Shown piece by piece: positions 15,724 to 24,706 of a stretch of DNA of 64,000 bases. Position 1 is the first letter of the stretch. The number at the start of each line of letters is the position of its first letter. The notes beneath the pieces are model-generated. The model made no database searches, was not told the origin of the DNA, and saw only the letters and a program-made list of their open reading frames with translations. The stretch lies in NCBI GenBank assembly GCA_900769645.1, contig CAAGHI010000044.1, forward strand, positions 71,991 to 135,990. Direction: 5' to 3'. The stretch is from Candidatus Gastranaerophilales bacterium (lineage in GTDB: Bacteria > Cyanobacteriota > Vampirovibrionia > Gastranaerophilales > Gastranaerophilaceae). A program made the position numbers and the translations under genes.

Positions 15724-16527
15724 ATGGAGAAAACTATCGAATTTATTAACAAAAAGACTAACGGTTTTAAACCTGAAATTGCTATTGTTTTGGGTTCCGG
15801 ACTCGGAGAACTTGCTGATGAATACTGCGAAACGGCTGTTTCTTACCATGATATCCCAAATTTCATTACCTCAACTGTTCAAGGTCACAAGGGACGACTT
15901 GTTTTTGCCGAGATTATGGGTAAAAAAGTTGTGATGATGCAAGGTAGAAACCATTTTTACGAAGGTCACACAATGCAAGAAATTACTTATCCTATCAAAG
16001 TTTTCAAGGCATTGGGCATAAAAACACTTATCCTCACAAACGCAGCCGGAGCAGTAAACGAAAGTTACAGACCGGCAGATTTGATGATTATTAAAGATCA
16101 CATCAATAATATGGGCGCAAATCCTCTTATTGGACCAAATGACAACTCTTTGGGTGAAAGATTCCCTGATATGACAGAGGTTTACAACAAAAACTTGAGA
16201 GAACTCGCTGAAAAGTGTGCCAAAAAGCTTGGTATAAGTGTTCAAGAAGGGGTTTATTGGGCAAATTCAGGGCCAAATTATGAAACACCTGCAGAGATAA
16301 AAATGATTAGACAACTTGGCGGAGATGCTGTTGGAATGTCGACTGTTCCGGAAGCAATTGTCGCAAATTACTGTGGCATGGATATTTTGGGCATAAGCTG
16401 TATTACAAATGCGGCAAGTTCTGAAACAAGTGGAAAGCTTTCTCACGAAGAAGTTATTGACGCCGCAAACAAAGCCAAAGCAAATTTCAAATCGTTGGTC
16501 GTTGAGATTATTAGGGAAATGAATTAA
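15724..16527 (+). CDS. punA: Purine nucleoside phosphorylase
   Basis: A trimeric-type PNP that splits guanosine and inosine with phosphate (purine salvage). 267 residues: VLGSGLGELAD (phosphate loop), TVQGHKGRLVF, MQGRNHFYEGH, LILTNAAGAVN and MSTVPEAIVANYCGMDILGISCITNAA (purine site). Translation starts behind AAAGGGA. It is followed by a long repeat block, so it is probably transcribed alone. Confidence 0.95.
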   Translation: MEKTIEFINKKTNGFKPEIAIVLGSGLGELADEYCETAVSYHDIPNFITSTVQGHKGRLVFAEIMGKKVVMMQGRNHFYEGHTMQEITYPIKVFKALGIKTLILTNAAGAVNESYRPADLMIIKDHINNMGANPLIGPNDNSLGERFPDMTEVYNKNLRELAEKCAKKLGISVQEGVYWANSGPNYETPAEIKMIRQLGGDAVGMSTVPEAIVANYCGMDILGISCITNAASSETSGKLSHEEVIDAANKAKANFKSLVVEIIREMN

Positions 16528-16534
16528 AGTATTT

Positions 16535-16990
16535 TGATGCGAAAAATCAATTCATTTAGAAGTCGATAAGTCGCTAATACGATAAGTTCGTTTCGGTTAA
16601 ATATTATCGTCATTCTGAAAGTAAGTATCGTAAAAAACAAAAATTACAATTTATGTTGTTGGGCAGGTATGCCCAACCTACAGCTCTACCTTACTAAAGT
16701 AGTTATAATTTTTGAAAAACAATTAAACCGTAACTGTCACTCCGGACTACGATCCGGAGTCTATTTAAAATTGATATTAGATTCTGAATAGCAAGAATAT
16801 TATATGCTCGCTATTCGCAAATACTTTTTATCAATATATGAGGTATGAATGAATGTTGTTACAGAGGGCTACGTGCGTAGCACCTACGCTTTCAGAATGA
16901 CGACTTCGTAATTATTATGTAACGACCTTAGTGCCCTAGTGCCTTAGTAACCTAGTAACTTAACTCACGCTTAGCTGCTTCGCTTCTGCT
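16535..16990. repeat. Long composite repeat (A, B, D, C, J, F)
   Basis: A 469-bp gap without a gene. It carries module A remains, the hairpin gttgggcaggtatgcccaac (D), CACTCCGGACTACGATCCGGAGTC (C), the end of B (attctgaatagcaagaatat), module J (caatatatgaggtatgaatg) and the palindrome GCTACGTGCGTAGC (F). Positions 16774-16872 are identical to 63902-64000. Confidence 0.8.
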
Positions 16991-16996
16991 TAAGAG

Positions 16997-17248
16997 CTAC
17001 TTTCTAAAATAGTCGCAAATCAACGTTTTCTTACGGGGAACAAGGTTGCGAACTCGTTCCATAAACGAGTTTTTTTCCGAATCTTCAAGCTCTTTTTTTA
17101 GGATTGCTTTCTCTAAAACGACTTTGTTATACAAATCTGAGCACACTGAACTTTTATCAATGTGTGCTCTTAATTTTGCTAATTGTAGTTCTTTTTCTCT
17201 AATAGATTTGATAAGTTCTTTTTTCACTTTTAAGGACCTCTCGTACAT
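16997..17248 (-). CDS. Small coiled-coil protein, hypothetical
   Basis: 83 residues, almost entirely helical with heptads (LKVKKELIKSIREKELQLAK, LEKAILKKELEDSEKN) and a basic end (RVRNLVPRKK). No signal or membrane segment is seen. The start ATG has AGGTCC-like sequence only; the frame ends directly at the repeat block. It lies beyond korC on the same strand and could be its distal partner. Family not recognised. Confidence 0.5.
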   Translation of the reverse strand: MYERSLKVKKELIKSIREKELQLAKLRAHIDKSSVCSDLYNKVVLEKAILKKELEDSEKNSFMERVRNLVPRKKTLICDYFRK

Positions 17249-17305
17249 TATTAGAATAAAACTAATTATTAAATTTTAAATCGACTTTTTAAATGATTTA
17301 AGTGC

Positions 17306-17854
17306 CTATGCTGGTAATAAATCATACTCATAACCGATTTTTAACGCTTTTTCATTCAAAGGTAGTAGATTTTTTCTATGAGGAGGAATTACGTTGTCCA
17401 AAGCTTTGTTCAAAGTGTCCAAAGTTGTTAATTTACTTACCTTTGCAACAATTCCCAAAGCCAAAATATTCGCCATTCTTACATTGCCGATTTCTTCGTC
17501 TGCAAGTTTTGTAATCGGTGCAAAAACGTAGTTAATATCAGTTCTTGGTCTGTTTTCTTCAACAAGCGTCGAGTTTGCGATAATCCAACCGCCTTTTTTA
17601 ATTTTAGGCAAAAATCTGTCAAAAGATGCTTGGTTTAGCGCAACGATAAAATCTGCATCAGGTTTGTTTACTTCACTAACATCTTCATCGCTGGTTACGA
17701 TTTCGCAATTAACTGTACCACCACGCATTTCAGCGCCGTAAGACGGGTACCAAGTTACATTTTTGTTGTCAATCATAAAGGCATTAGCCAAAACTTCTCC
17801 GGCCAAAAGTACGCCTTGTCCGCCAAATCCTGCAATTATAAAGTTATGTTCCAT
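17306..17854 (-). CDS. korC: 2-oxoacid:ferredoxin oxidoreductase, gamma subunit
   Basis: 182 residues. FIIAGFGGQGVLLAGEVLANA at the N-terminus and ERP-like RPRTDINYVFAPITKLA are typical of the gamma domain of 2-oxoacid:acceptor oxidoreductases, which closes the CoA site. It is the last gene of korDABC and is separated from korB by a G-type repeat. Start behind AAGGA. Whether the complex uses 2-oxoglutarate (Kor) or branched-chain oxoacids (Vor) cannot be fixed from sequence. Confidence 0.88.
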   Translation of the reverse strand: MEHNFIIAGFGGQGVLLAGEVLANAFMIDNKNVTWYPSYGAEMRGGTVNCEIVTSDEDVSEVNKPDADFIVALNQASFDRFLPKIKKGGWIIANSTLVEENRPRTDINYVFAPITKLADEEIGNVRMANILALGIVAKVSKLTTLDTLNKALDNVIPPHRKNLLPLNEKALKIGYEYDLLPA

Positions 17855-17864
17855 TGTTGTTTCC

Positions 17865-17990
17865 TTTTTGTGTTGAGTGAAAAGTGAAACGTGAAATGTG
17901 AAAAGTTCTTATAGCTTACTTCGTTCGAAAATATATTTTGGTGGATAGCATCTGTAATTGTCTTTTCACTTCTCACGTTTCACTTTTCAC
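17865..17990. repeat. G-type repeat between korB and korC
   Basis: Arms gagtgaaaagtgaaacgtga and cacttctcacgtttcacttt are inverted copies that bracket a degenerate core (cttacttcgttcg, gcatctgtaat). The operon continues on both sides. Confidence 0.75.
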
Positions 17991-18740
17991 TTACTTTTCT
18001 GTTACGTCCTTATATGTTCCCAACTTAAACACTGGCATCATTTCGTTGCGAACTCTTTCGTGTGCTTTGTCCGGAGACATTTTCCAGTTTGTCGGACATG
18101 TTGAAAGAATTTCTACAAAGCCAAAACCTAAACCTTTCAGTTGAACTTCAAAAGCTTTTTTGATAGCCTGTTTGGCTTTTCTGATATTTCCAACTGTGTC
18201 AAGCGAAACTCTTGCTGAAAAAGCTGTTCCGTCGCACAATGCAATGTGTTCAGCGATTTTTATAGGATAACCATAGTATTCAACGTTTCTTCCTGTTGGA
18301 GAAGTTGTTGTTTTTTGTCCCAAAAGGGTTGTAGGTCCAAGCTGTCCACCTGTCATGCCGTAAGTTGTGTTGTTTATGCAAATTGCGGTAATGTTTTCGC
18401 CTCTAAGAGCTGCGTGCATGCCTTCTGCCAAACCGATTGAGGCAAAGTCACCATCACCTTGATATGTAAATACAACTTTGTTAGGTCTTGCACGTTTAAT
18501 CCCTGTTGCCTCTGCAATTGCTCTTCCGTGAGGAGCTTCAAGAGAGTCAACATTGATAAAGTCGTAAGTCGTTACAGAACAACCTATTGAGGCTGAAAGA
18601 ATTGTGTTTTCACGAACATTGAGTTCATCAAGAACTTCTGCCACAAGTCTAACCGCAACACCGTGGTCGCACCCTGGGCAAAATGAGTATTTTACGTCAC
18701 CTTTTAGTGAGTCAGGTAGTTTAAAAACTTGTGTTTCCAT
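17991..18740 (-). CDS. korB: 2-oxoacid:ferredoxin oxidoreductase, beta subunit (thiamine-diphosphate binding)
   Basis: 249 residues. CPGCDHGVAVRL supplies a cluster or cofactor contact; TYQGDGDFASIGLAEGMHA with NNTTYGMTGGQLGPTTLLGQ forms the Mg-thiamine-diphosphate motif (GDG...NN). It oxidatively decarboxylates a 2-oxoacid to the acyl-CoA and reduces ferredoxin. Its start overlaps the stop of korA. The TTLLGQKTTTSPTGRN stretch is shared by Kor and Vor enzymes. Confidence 0.92.
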   Translation of the reverse strand: METQVFKLPDSLKGDVKYSFCPGCDHGVAVRLVAEVLDELNVRENTILSASIGCSVTTYDFINVDSLEAPHGRAIAEATGIKRARPNKVVFTYQGDGDFASIGLAEGMHAALRGENITAICINNTTYGMTGGQLGPTTLLGQKTTTSPTGRNVEYYGYPIKIAEHIALCDGTAFSARVSLDTVGNIRKAKQAIKKAFEVQLKGLGFGFVEILSTCPTNWKMSPDKAHERVRNEMMPVFKLGTYKDVTEK

Positions 18741-19804
18741 TATAATAATTCCTCGATTCTTTTAACAATTTCATCTGCTGATGGTGGAGCACCAACACCT
18801 TTGTTTACCAAATCTACTGGGCATGCTCCATTTACTGCAAGTCTAACATCGTTTACCATTTGTCCCATATTTACTTCGACTGTTACAAATCGTTTTGCTG
18901 TTTTTGAAAGTTCAGCCAATCTCTTTGATGGGAATGGGAACAAGGTAATCGGTCTTAAAATACCGGCTTTAATTCCTTTTTCACGAAGCTTTTTCATTGC
19001 AGTTTTTACGTTTCTTGAAGTGCTACCGAATGAAACAAGAATGATGTCAGCATCTTCTGTGTTAATTTCTTCCCATTCAGTTTCGTTTTCTTCCAAAGCT
19101 TTGTATTTTGCAAAGAGCTTATCCAAGAACACACATTGCTTATCAGCAAGCGGAGCGTATGAACGAATAATTCTTGCTTCTCTGTCTTTGGCACCTGTCA
19201 ATGCCCATTCAGATGTATCAACTTCAGGGTATGGATAGTCGTAAAACTCAACAGGTTCCATCATTTGTCCCAAAAGTCCGTCTGCCAACAAAACTGTCGG
19301 GTTTCTGTATTTTTGAGCAAGGTAGAAAGCTTTGTAAGTCAAATCAACGCATTCCTGAACTGTTGATGGTGCAAGAACAATTAGTTTATAATCTCCGTTT
19401 CCGCCACCTTTTGTTGCTTGGAAGTAGTCACCTTGTGACGGATAGATGTTTCCAAGCCCTGGGCCGCCTCTCATAACGCTAATTAGTACAACCGGTAATT
19501 CATCAGCTGTTGCATAAGACAAACCTTCTTGCATAAGTGATACAGCGCAAGATGAAGATGAAGTCATAGCCTTTACGCCGGTTGAAACTGCGCCGATAAC
19601 CATATTTATCGCTGCCAGTTCGCTTTCTGCAGAAACGTAAGCACGTTTTAATTCCTGCATTTTGCCACTTAAAAATTCCCCAATTTCACTTTGAGGAGTA
19701 ATCGGATAACCGAAATAGCATTGGCAACCTGCTAATACTGCCGCATTTGCTATTGCATAATTTCCTTTTGTTAATACTTTTTTATTTGTTGAACAAACTG
19801 CCAT
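18740..19804 (-). CDS. korA: 2-oxoacid:ferredoxin oxidoreductase, alpha subunit
   Basis: 354 residues. GNYAIANAAVLAGCQCYFGYPITPQSE is the pyrimidine-binding start of the alpha subunit, followed by KAMTSSSSCAVSLMQEGLSYA and VLISVMRGGPGLGNIYPSQGD. The second half holds the DADIILVSFGSTSRNVKTA domain. It forms the active site with KorB. AAGGAAAAAAT precedes the ATG and the korD stop is about 24 bases upstream. Confidence 0.93.
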   Translation of the reverse strand: MAVCSTNKKVLTKGNYAIANAAVLAGCQCYFGYPITPQSEIGEFLSGKMQELKRAYVSAESELAAINMVIGAVSTGVKAMTSSSSCAVSLMQEGLSYATADELPVVLISVMRGGPGLGNIYPSQGDYFQATKGGGNGDYKLIVLAPSTVQECVDLTYKAFYLAQKYRNPTVLLADGLLGQMMEPVEFYDYPYPEVDTSEWALTGAKDREARIIRSYAPLADKQCVFLDKLFAKYKALEENETEWEEINTEDADIILVSFGSTSRNVKTAMKKLREKGIKAGILRPITLFPFPSKRLAELSKTAKRFVTVEVNMGQMVNDVRLAVNGACPVDLVNKGVGAPPSADEIVKRIEELL

Positions 19805-19828
19805 ATTTTTTCCTTTTATTAAATAAAA

Positions 19829-20041
19829 TTAACCTTTGTAAACTTCTGTAATCGCCAAATCCGGACATCTCATTGCACACATTGCACAACCAAGACATTC
19901 GTGGTTAGGGTCATTGAATTCAACAATGTGAACCCCAAGTTTATTGGTTTCTTCACTAACTTTTAACAATTTTTTCGGGCATTCTTGAATACAAAGATAG
20001 CATGCCTTACATTTGTCTTTATTAATTACTATTCGGCTCAT
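19829..20041 (-). CDS. korD: 2-oxoacid:ferredoxin oxidoreductase, ferredoxin-like delta subunit
   Basis: 70 residues with two complete 4Fe-4S motifs, CKACYLCIQECPKK and CLGCAMCAMRCPDL. It passes electrons from the KorAB active site to ferredoxin. First gene of korDABC; GAGGTG lies before the ATG. Confidence 0.92.
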   Translation of the reverse strand: MSRIVINKDKCKACYLCIQECPKKLLKVSEETNKLGVHIVEFNDPNHECLGCAMCAMRCPDLAITEVYKG

Positions 20042-20210
20042 TTACACCTCTTATTTCTCTTGTCTAATCCATATTATAGCACTGAAAACAAAAAACAAGC
20101 ACTTTATCTTTACAATTGTAATAATAGTCGTTAAGAGTTTGCCTGATTTGGTATTCTTCTGGTAATATATATATGAAATAGTGGGATATGTATAACGAAA
20201 GTGAAGATAA

Positions 20211-23054
20211 ATGGCACAAACCGTAGATGAAATCGCTAAAACCCTTGATATGATGCGCAAAGAAGGCGAACAAAATGTTGAGAAGTTTGATAAGATTTTA
20301 ACTAATATTAACGAAAAATTGGAATTTATGAATTCTGAAAATGAGTCTGTTGAGATGATTAAAATGTATCTTACAGAGTTAAAAAACCTTGTAAATAGTG
20401 ATTTTAACGCAGCAGATGAAAAATTTGAAAATGTCGATATAAAACTCGACAAATCACTTGACATATCTTCACATATTAAAAGTTTATCTGAAAGTTTGAA
20501 GGAATATATTACGGAACTCGATGAGGCTGCAAGAGCTTTGGAGGTTGAAGGCGCAAATAATATTTCTGAAAAATTAGTTGATTTGGAAGAAATTGTTGTG
20601 CATTCTTCTGAAAACTATGAACAAAATTTGCAGGTTTTAGAAAGTAAAATTTCAGAATTTGCAACAGTGATTGAAGAAGTCAAAAACGTTGCAGATGAAA
20701 AGATTTCGGCTTCGTTAGGTGAGATTAATGATGTAAAAGGTGAGTTGGAATCAATTCGTGAATTTTTGGTAAACGTAAAAACTTCTGCTGATGAAAAATC
20801 TGTTTCAGCAATTCAGGCGGTGGAAGATGGAGTTGAGAGAATTGTTTCTGAAATCGCACAAATTTCTGATAAATCTTCGCAAGAAACTAATGAAAACTTA
20901 AATGCAGAACTTGCAAAAATTGAAGAAAAATTTGATGCGCTTTTGTCATCTGTAATCGATTTAAAAGTTGATAAAAAAGAGGACTTGAAGGTTGAATTTG
21001 TTGAAAAATTAACAAATTTAAAACAGGAAATTGAACTTGTAAACACTGACATTGTCGATGTTTTGCAGAACAAGTCTGATGAAATTTTGCAAGCTTTTGA
21101 GCCGTTAAAAACAACGATTGATACTTTGAAAGATTTTGGATTTTCTGATATTTTGGAAAAAATCAAGTTGGAACTTGAGACATCTTTTTTGAATTTTAGT
21201 GTTGATATTAATGGCGAACTTGCCTCTACTTCAGAAGCTGTTTTGAGGCTTGAACAGGCTTACAAGGAAACTTTCAACAAAATCAGTGTTATTGAAAATT
21301 GTGTTTCTGAAAAACTTCACGAAAAACTTGAGCTTGTCAATGTTACAGTTGAAAATAACGCTCATGATGTGAAAGAGTTTTTTGAACAAAAATTGGAAGA
21401 ATATTCAAAAAATTTGAGTGAAATTGTTGAAGGAAATAACGTAAAAGTTGTTGATTCTGTTGACAATTTGAAAGACGAAATTACCGCAAGACTTGAAGAT
21501 TTTGACGAAGGACAAAAGAGCTTAAAAGAGCAAAATAATGTAATTTCTGCCGGAATTTCAACACTCGGCGATGATTTGAAAAATTACGTTCAATCAGCTT
21601 GCGAAAACACAATTGAAAAATACAGTCCTATAGAAAGTAAAACATCAATTGAGGCTTTGCGTGACAAAATTAACGAATTTGTTGCAATGTCAAAGGTTGA
21701 CTCTGCAAATTCAAAAGTTGTGCTTGATGAACTTAATAAAAATTTGAATACGAATTTGACAGAAATTTCTGATAGCAATCAAGATGTTTCTCAGATGATT
21801 TCTTCGTTGCATGACAAAGTGGACGTAATGGTTGCGGATTCTTCTTTTGAGGAATTGAATGACAGATTGGACGATTTTTCTGAAACTGAGGATAAGGTTT
21901 CTGAAATGCTTTCTGCATTGCACGAAAAAGTCGATATTATCGCAATGGACACGTCCGATTTTGACATAGTGGACGAAATTTCTGATATCAAGGATTTGAT
22001 TTTTGAGCAAAGAAAATATTTTGAAACTGCGTCTGATGAAAAAGCTGTTGAAATCGACAAGTATTTAAAAGATGTTTTGACAAAACTTGAAAACGTTGAT
22101 TTGGAGAAGAGTTCCGAGGATATTAAAGACTCGATTATGAATGCGCTTGTCTCACTTGTTGATCAGATTTCTTTTGTTGAAGAAACCGAAGAAATCAAAG
22201 ATTTTGTCGAGGAAAAAACCGATATTATCAACAAAAATTTGCTTGAAGTTCAAAATCAACTTAAACAAATTGCAAGTTCAAGTGATGATTTTGACTATTC
22301 TTACACTTTGCAAGATGTGGAATCAGATATTGCAAAATTGAGACTTGCAATTACTCATCTTTCAGGCAACGACTATGAAAGCCTTTCAGGAGACATCAAA
22401 AAAATTGTGACATCTGTTGAAGGCTTGGAAACTTCTTTAACTCAAGATCAAATTGTAGATTTGAAAAGTGATATTGAAAAGTTGAACGAAGATATTTTGA
22501 GCATAAGTTCAAGAACAAACAAGCTTCTTTTGTCGTCAGATGAGTCTTACAAGGCTTTAAACGACGGCTTGAACAACTTTAGCGAACTTGTTAGCAAGCT
22601 TGATGATAGAATAAGTTATCTCGATAACACGAAGGTCACTGAGCGACTTGAGCGTAAAATCGACAATATTCAGTCAATGTCGACAGAGTCTTTGAACTCA
22701 GATAAAGTTTTCCATCAAGTGATGATGTATCTTGGTGAATGGATTGATTCTTCAACCGAAAGTATTTCAAATATTACTGAAAAAACTTCTGAAATTACAA
22801 ATATTAAAGAAGAAATCGACGAATTGAAATCTATAATGCCGGAAAAAGTTGAGTTGCTAAATGAACTTGAAAACAAATTTGAGCAACAAGAAGCTCGTAT
22901 CGACAGACTAGAAATGAAGTTAGATAAAGTTTTGTCGACTCTTGAAGAAAAAGATGATATGGTGTTAAATAGAAAAGTGGATAAGATTGAAAAAATGTTA
23001 TCCAGACTTGGAAATAATATAGAAAAGCTCACATCTTATGTTGATGAAGACTAA
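20211..23054 (+). CDS. Very long coiled-coil protein, unknown function
   Basis: 947 residues, almost wholly heptad-patterned helix rich in Glu, Asp, Ser, Lys and Leu, without signal peptide, membrane segment or enzymatic motif. Phrases such as SEMLSALHEKVDIIA and SQMISSLHDKVDVMV recur near residues 530-590, suggesting internal duplication. The overall look is of a filament or scaffold protein (SMC- or tropomyosin-like helix without an ATPase head). The start at 20211 has only a weak GAAG. Its end overlaps the next gene by 17 bases. Confidence 0.8.
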   Translation: MAQTVDEIAKTLDMMRKEGEQNVEKFDKILTNINEKLEFMNSENESVEMIKMYLTELKNLVNSDFNAADEKFENVDIKLDKSLDISSHIKSLSESLKEYITELDEAARALEVEGANNISEKLVDLEEIVVHSSENYEQNLQVLESKISEFATVIEEVKNVADEKISASLGEINDVKGELESIREFLVNVKTSADEKSVSAIQAVEDGVERIVSEIAQISDKSSQETNENLNAELAKIEEKFDALLSSVIDLKVDKKEDLKVEFVEKLTNLKQEIELVNTDIVDVLQNKSDEILQAFEPLKTTIDTLKDFGFSDILEKIKLELETSFLNFSVDINGELASTSEAVLRLEQAYKETFNKISVIENCVSEKLHEKLELVNVTVENNAHDVKEFFEQKLEEYSKNLSEIVEGNNVKVVDSVDNLKDEITARLEDFDEGQKSLKEQNNVISAGISTLGDDLKNYVQSACENTIEKYSPIESKTSIEALRDKINEFVAMSKVDSANSKVVLDELNKNLNTNLTEISDSNQDVSQMISSLHDKVDVMVADSSFEELNDRLDDFSETEDKVSEMLSALHEKVDIIAMDTSDFDIVDEISDIKDLIFEQRKYFETASDEKAVEIDKYLKDVLTKLENVDLEKSSEDIKDSIMNALVSLVDQISFVEETEEIKDFVEEKTDIINKNLLEVQNQLKQIASSSDDFDYSYTLQDVESDIAKLRLAITHLSGNDYESLSGDIKKIVTSVEGLETSLTQDQIVDLKSDIEKLNEDILSISSRTNKLLLSSDESYKALNDGLNNFSELVSKLDDRISYLDNTKVTERLERKIDNIQSMSTESLNSDKVFHQVMMYLGEWIDSSTESISNITEKTSEITNIKEEIDELKSIMPEKVELLNELENKFEQQEARIDRLEMKLDKVLSTLEEKDDMVLNRKVDKIEKMLSRLGNNIEKLTSYVDED

Positions 23055-24426
23055 TAAACTAATCTCGGACTTGAAAAAAACTCTCTCTTCTTACAATGTT
23101 TTGGAAACATTGGAGGAACGCTATGCCTATGCGCAAGACGCCACAAATATTAAAGACATAAAAAATCTGCCTGATGTGGTGGTTTTTGTTGAAAATATTG
23201 AGCAAGTACAAAATGTTGTTAAGCTTGCGAATAAATACAAAATTCCGATAATTTGCAGAGGGGCCGGAACAAATGTTGTCGGTGCATGTTCAACTGAACA
23301 TGGCGGAATTATTCTTAATTTTTCTAAAATGAATAAGATTTTAGAAATTAATCGAGAAAATATGACCGCAAGAGTTCAGTCAGGCGTGGTTTTGGGAGAT
23401 TTGCAAAAGGCTGTTGAAAGTTTGGGGCTTTTTTATCCGCCAGATCCGTCTAATCTTGCGGTTTCCACAATCGGTGGAAGTATTGCGCAATCATCAGGTG
23501 GTGCAAAATCTTTTAAATATGGTACCACAAAAGACTATGTGATTGATATGAAAGTTGTGATGGCGAATGGTGAAATTCTTCAAACAGGTTCAAATACTAT
23601 TAAAAACGCCACAGGTTACAATTTAAACACGCTTTTTGTAGGCTCTGAAGGAACTTTGGGGATTGTCGTTGAGGCAACTTTAAAACTTATCCCAAAACCT
23701 GAAAGCAAAAAAGTTTTGATGGCATATTTTGATACCGTAAAAGCGGCTGTTTCTGCGGTAAATAAGATTATTGAACATAGAATTTTTCCTGCAACGATTG
23801 ATTTTATGGACAAAAACGCAATTCAAACCGTTGAAAAGTTTTATCCTGCAAACCTTTTGACCGATAAAGAAGCTGCATTAATTATTGAAATTGACGGTTT
23901 TGAATGTTCAATGGATTATCAAGAAAAAATTATTGTGAATATTTTGAATTCCAGTGATGCGTCCGCAATACAGGCTTCTCACAATGAAGAAGAATACAAC
24001 AGAATTTGGACGGCAAGACGTTCTTCAATGGGTGCTTGCGCCAAAATGAAACCGAATGTTACAACAGATGACGTTATTGTGCCACGTGAAAACCTTGAAA
24101 AATTGGTACTCGGAATACGTGAAATTTGCGAAAAATACAACTTGGCGGTTTGTATGGTCGGGCATGTTGGTGATGGTAGTGTTCACCCACAAATTCCGAT
24201 AGACTATTCAGATGAGGTGGAATACAATCATTATAAGCTTGCAAAAGCCGAAATCTATGACTTAACCGCAAAATTAGATGGAATTTTGTCAGGCGAGCAC
24301 GGAGTTGGTTCATTGAAACGAGAACATATTGGCAAAGTTGTAAATTCCGTGGCATTAGACTACATGCGTCAAATTAAGAAAACTTTCGACCCAAAAAATA
24401 TCTTAAATCCATACAAGATTTTTTAA
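23038..24426 (+). CDS. FAD-linked oxidase, D-lactate/glycolate dehydrogenase-like (GlcD family)
   Basis: 462 residues with a PCMH-type FAD domain (PIICRGAGTNVVGACSTEHG, PPDPSNLAVSTIGGSIAQSSGG, GSEGTLGIVVEATLK) and the oxidase C-terminus (GHVGDGSVHPQIPID, SGEHGVGSLKREHI). Such enzymes oxidise D-lactate, glycolate or other D-2-hydroxyacids to 2-oxoacids; the D-lactate dehydrogenase at 53619 gives a plausible metabolic partner. It starts inside the coiled-coil gene; Met at 23038 or 23044 are both possible. Confidence 0.9.
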   Translation: MLMKTNKLISDLKKTLSSYNVLETLEERYAYAQDATNIKDIKNLPDVVVFVENIEQVQNVVKLANKYKIPIICRGAGTNVVGACSTEHGGIILNFSKMNKILEINRENMTARVQSGVVLGDLQKAVESLGLFYPPDPSNLAVSTIGGSIAQSSGGAKSFKYGTTKDYVIDMKVVMANGEILQTGSNTIKNATGYNLNTLFVGSEGTLGIVVEATLKLIPKPESKKVLMAYFDTVKAAVSAVNKIIEHRIFPATIDFMDKNAIQTVEKFYPANLLTDKEAALIIEIDGFECSMDYQEKIIVNILNSSDASAIQASHNEEEYNRIWTARRSSMGACAKMKPNVTTDDVIVPRENLEKLVLGIREICEKYNLAVCMVGHVGDGSVHPQIPIDYSDEVEYNHYKLAKAEIYDLTAKLDGILSGEHGVGSLKREHIGKVVNSVALDYMRQIKKTFDPKNILNPYKIF

Positions 24427-24434
24427 TGAGGGGG

Positions 24435-24462
24435 TTGAAATTCTAAAAAAAAGAGTTATAAT
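24435..24462 (+). promoter_or_regulatory. Strong promoter of candidate antisense RNA (locus 1)
   Basis: TTGAAA, a 16-base spacer and TATAAT, preceded by GGGG. The spacer and flanks resemble those at 48039-48066 and 966-993. Confidence 0.75.
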
Positions 24463-24468
24463 ATAAAT

Positions 24469-24574
24469 AAGGGAATTGGCTCAACTCCCAATAAGTTAAG
24501 CCAATCTATCACCCTTTAGATTAATGAGGCAATTAATCGTAATAAAAGTCCTAGGGCAACTAGGACTTTTTTAA
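24469..24574 (+). ncRNA. Candidate antisense RNA (type I antitoxin), locus 1
   Basis: A transcript from the promoter at 24435-24462 would start near 24469 and end at the terminator 24545-24574 (stem AAAGTCCTAG / CTAGGACTTT, then TTTT). It would be about 105 bases. A stable hairpin lies near its 5' end (ATTGGCT...AGCCAAT, 24475-24505). It covers the 3' UTR and most of the coding region of the small hydrophobic peptide gene on the other strand. There is no sizeable reading frame on the plus strand. Confidence 0.6.
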
Positions 24575-24590
24575 TTAGTTCCCTGTTCAT
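24516..24590 (-). CDS. Candidate type I toxin: 24-residue hydrophobic peptide
   Basis: ATG at 24590 is preceded by a consensus Shine-Dalgarno (AGGAGG, 24600-24595). The peptide starts MNRELIKK and continues as a leucine-rich helix ending LRLIASLI: a charged N-terminus and one short membrane helix, as in Ibs, Ldr or Fst-like toxins. Transcription comes from TTGACA-N17-TATAAT at 24690-24662, giving a structured 5' leader that starts near GGGTAAGCCC. The opposing RNA overlaps it. No homologue is claimed; the call rests on architecture. Confidence 0.6.
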   Translation of the reverse strand: MNRELIKKVLVALGLLLRLIASLI

Positions 24591-24661
24591 CTTACCTCCT
24601 TTTCAGCCCTGTTACTATCATTAAGGTTGTTGCTGGTGGAGGTTCGGGCTTACCCAAAACA

Positions 24662-24690
24662 ATTATAGTTTACAAACATATTGCTGTCAA
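24662..24690 (-). promoter_or_regulatory. Consensus promoter of the locus 1 peptide gene
   Basis: TTGACA (24690-24685), a 17-base spacer and TATAAT (24667-24662): a perfect sigma-70 promoter. The predicted start near 24655 gives a leader of about 65 bases. Confidence 0.8.
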
Positions 24691-24706
24691 TATTATTAAA
24701 TTTATT

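Noticed and set aside
20813..22341. Several open frames antisense or out of frame within the coiled-coil gene
   Set aside because: They mirror the biased codon use of the real gene and have no start signals.
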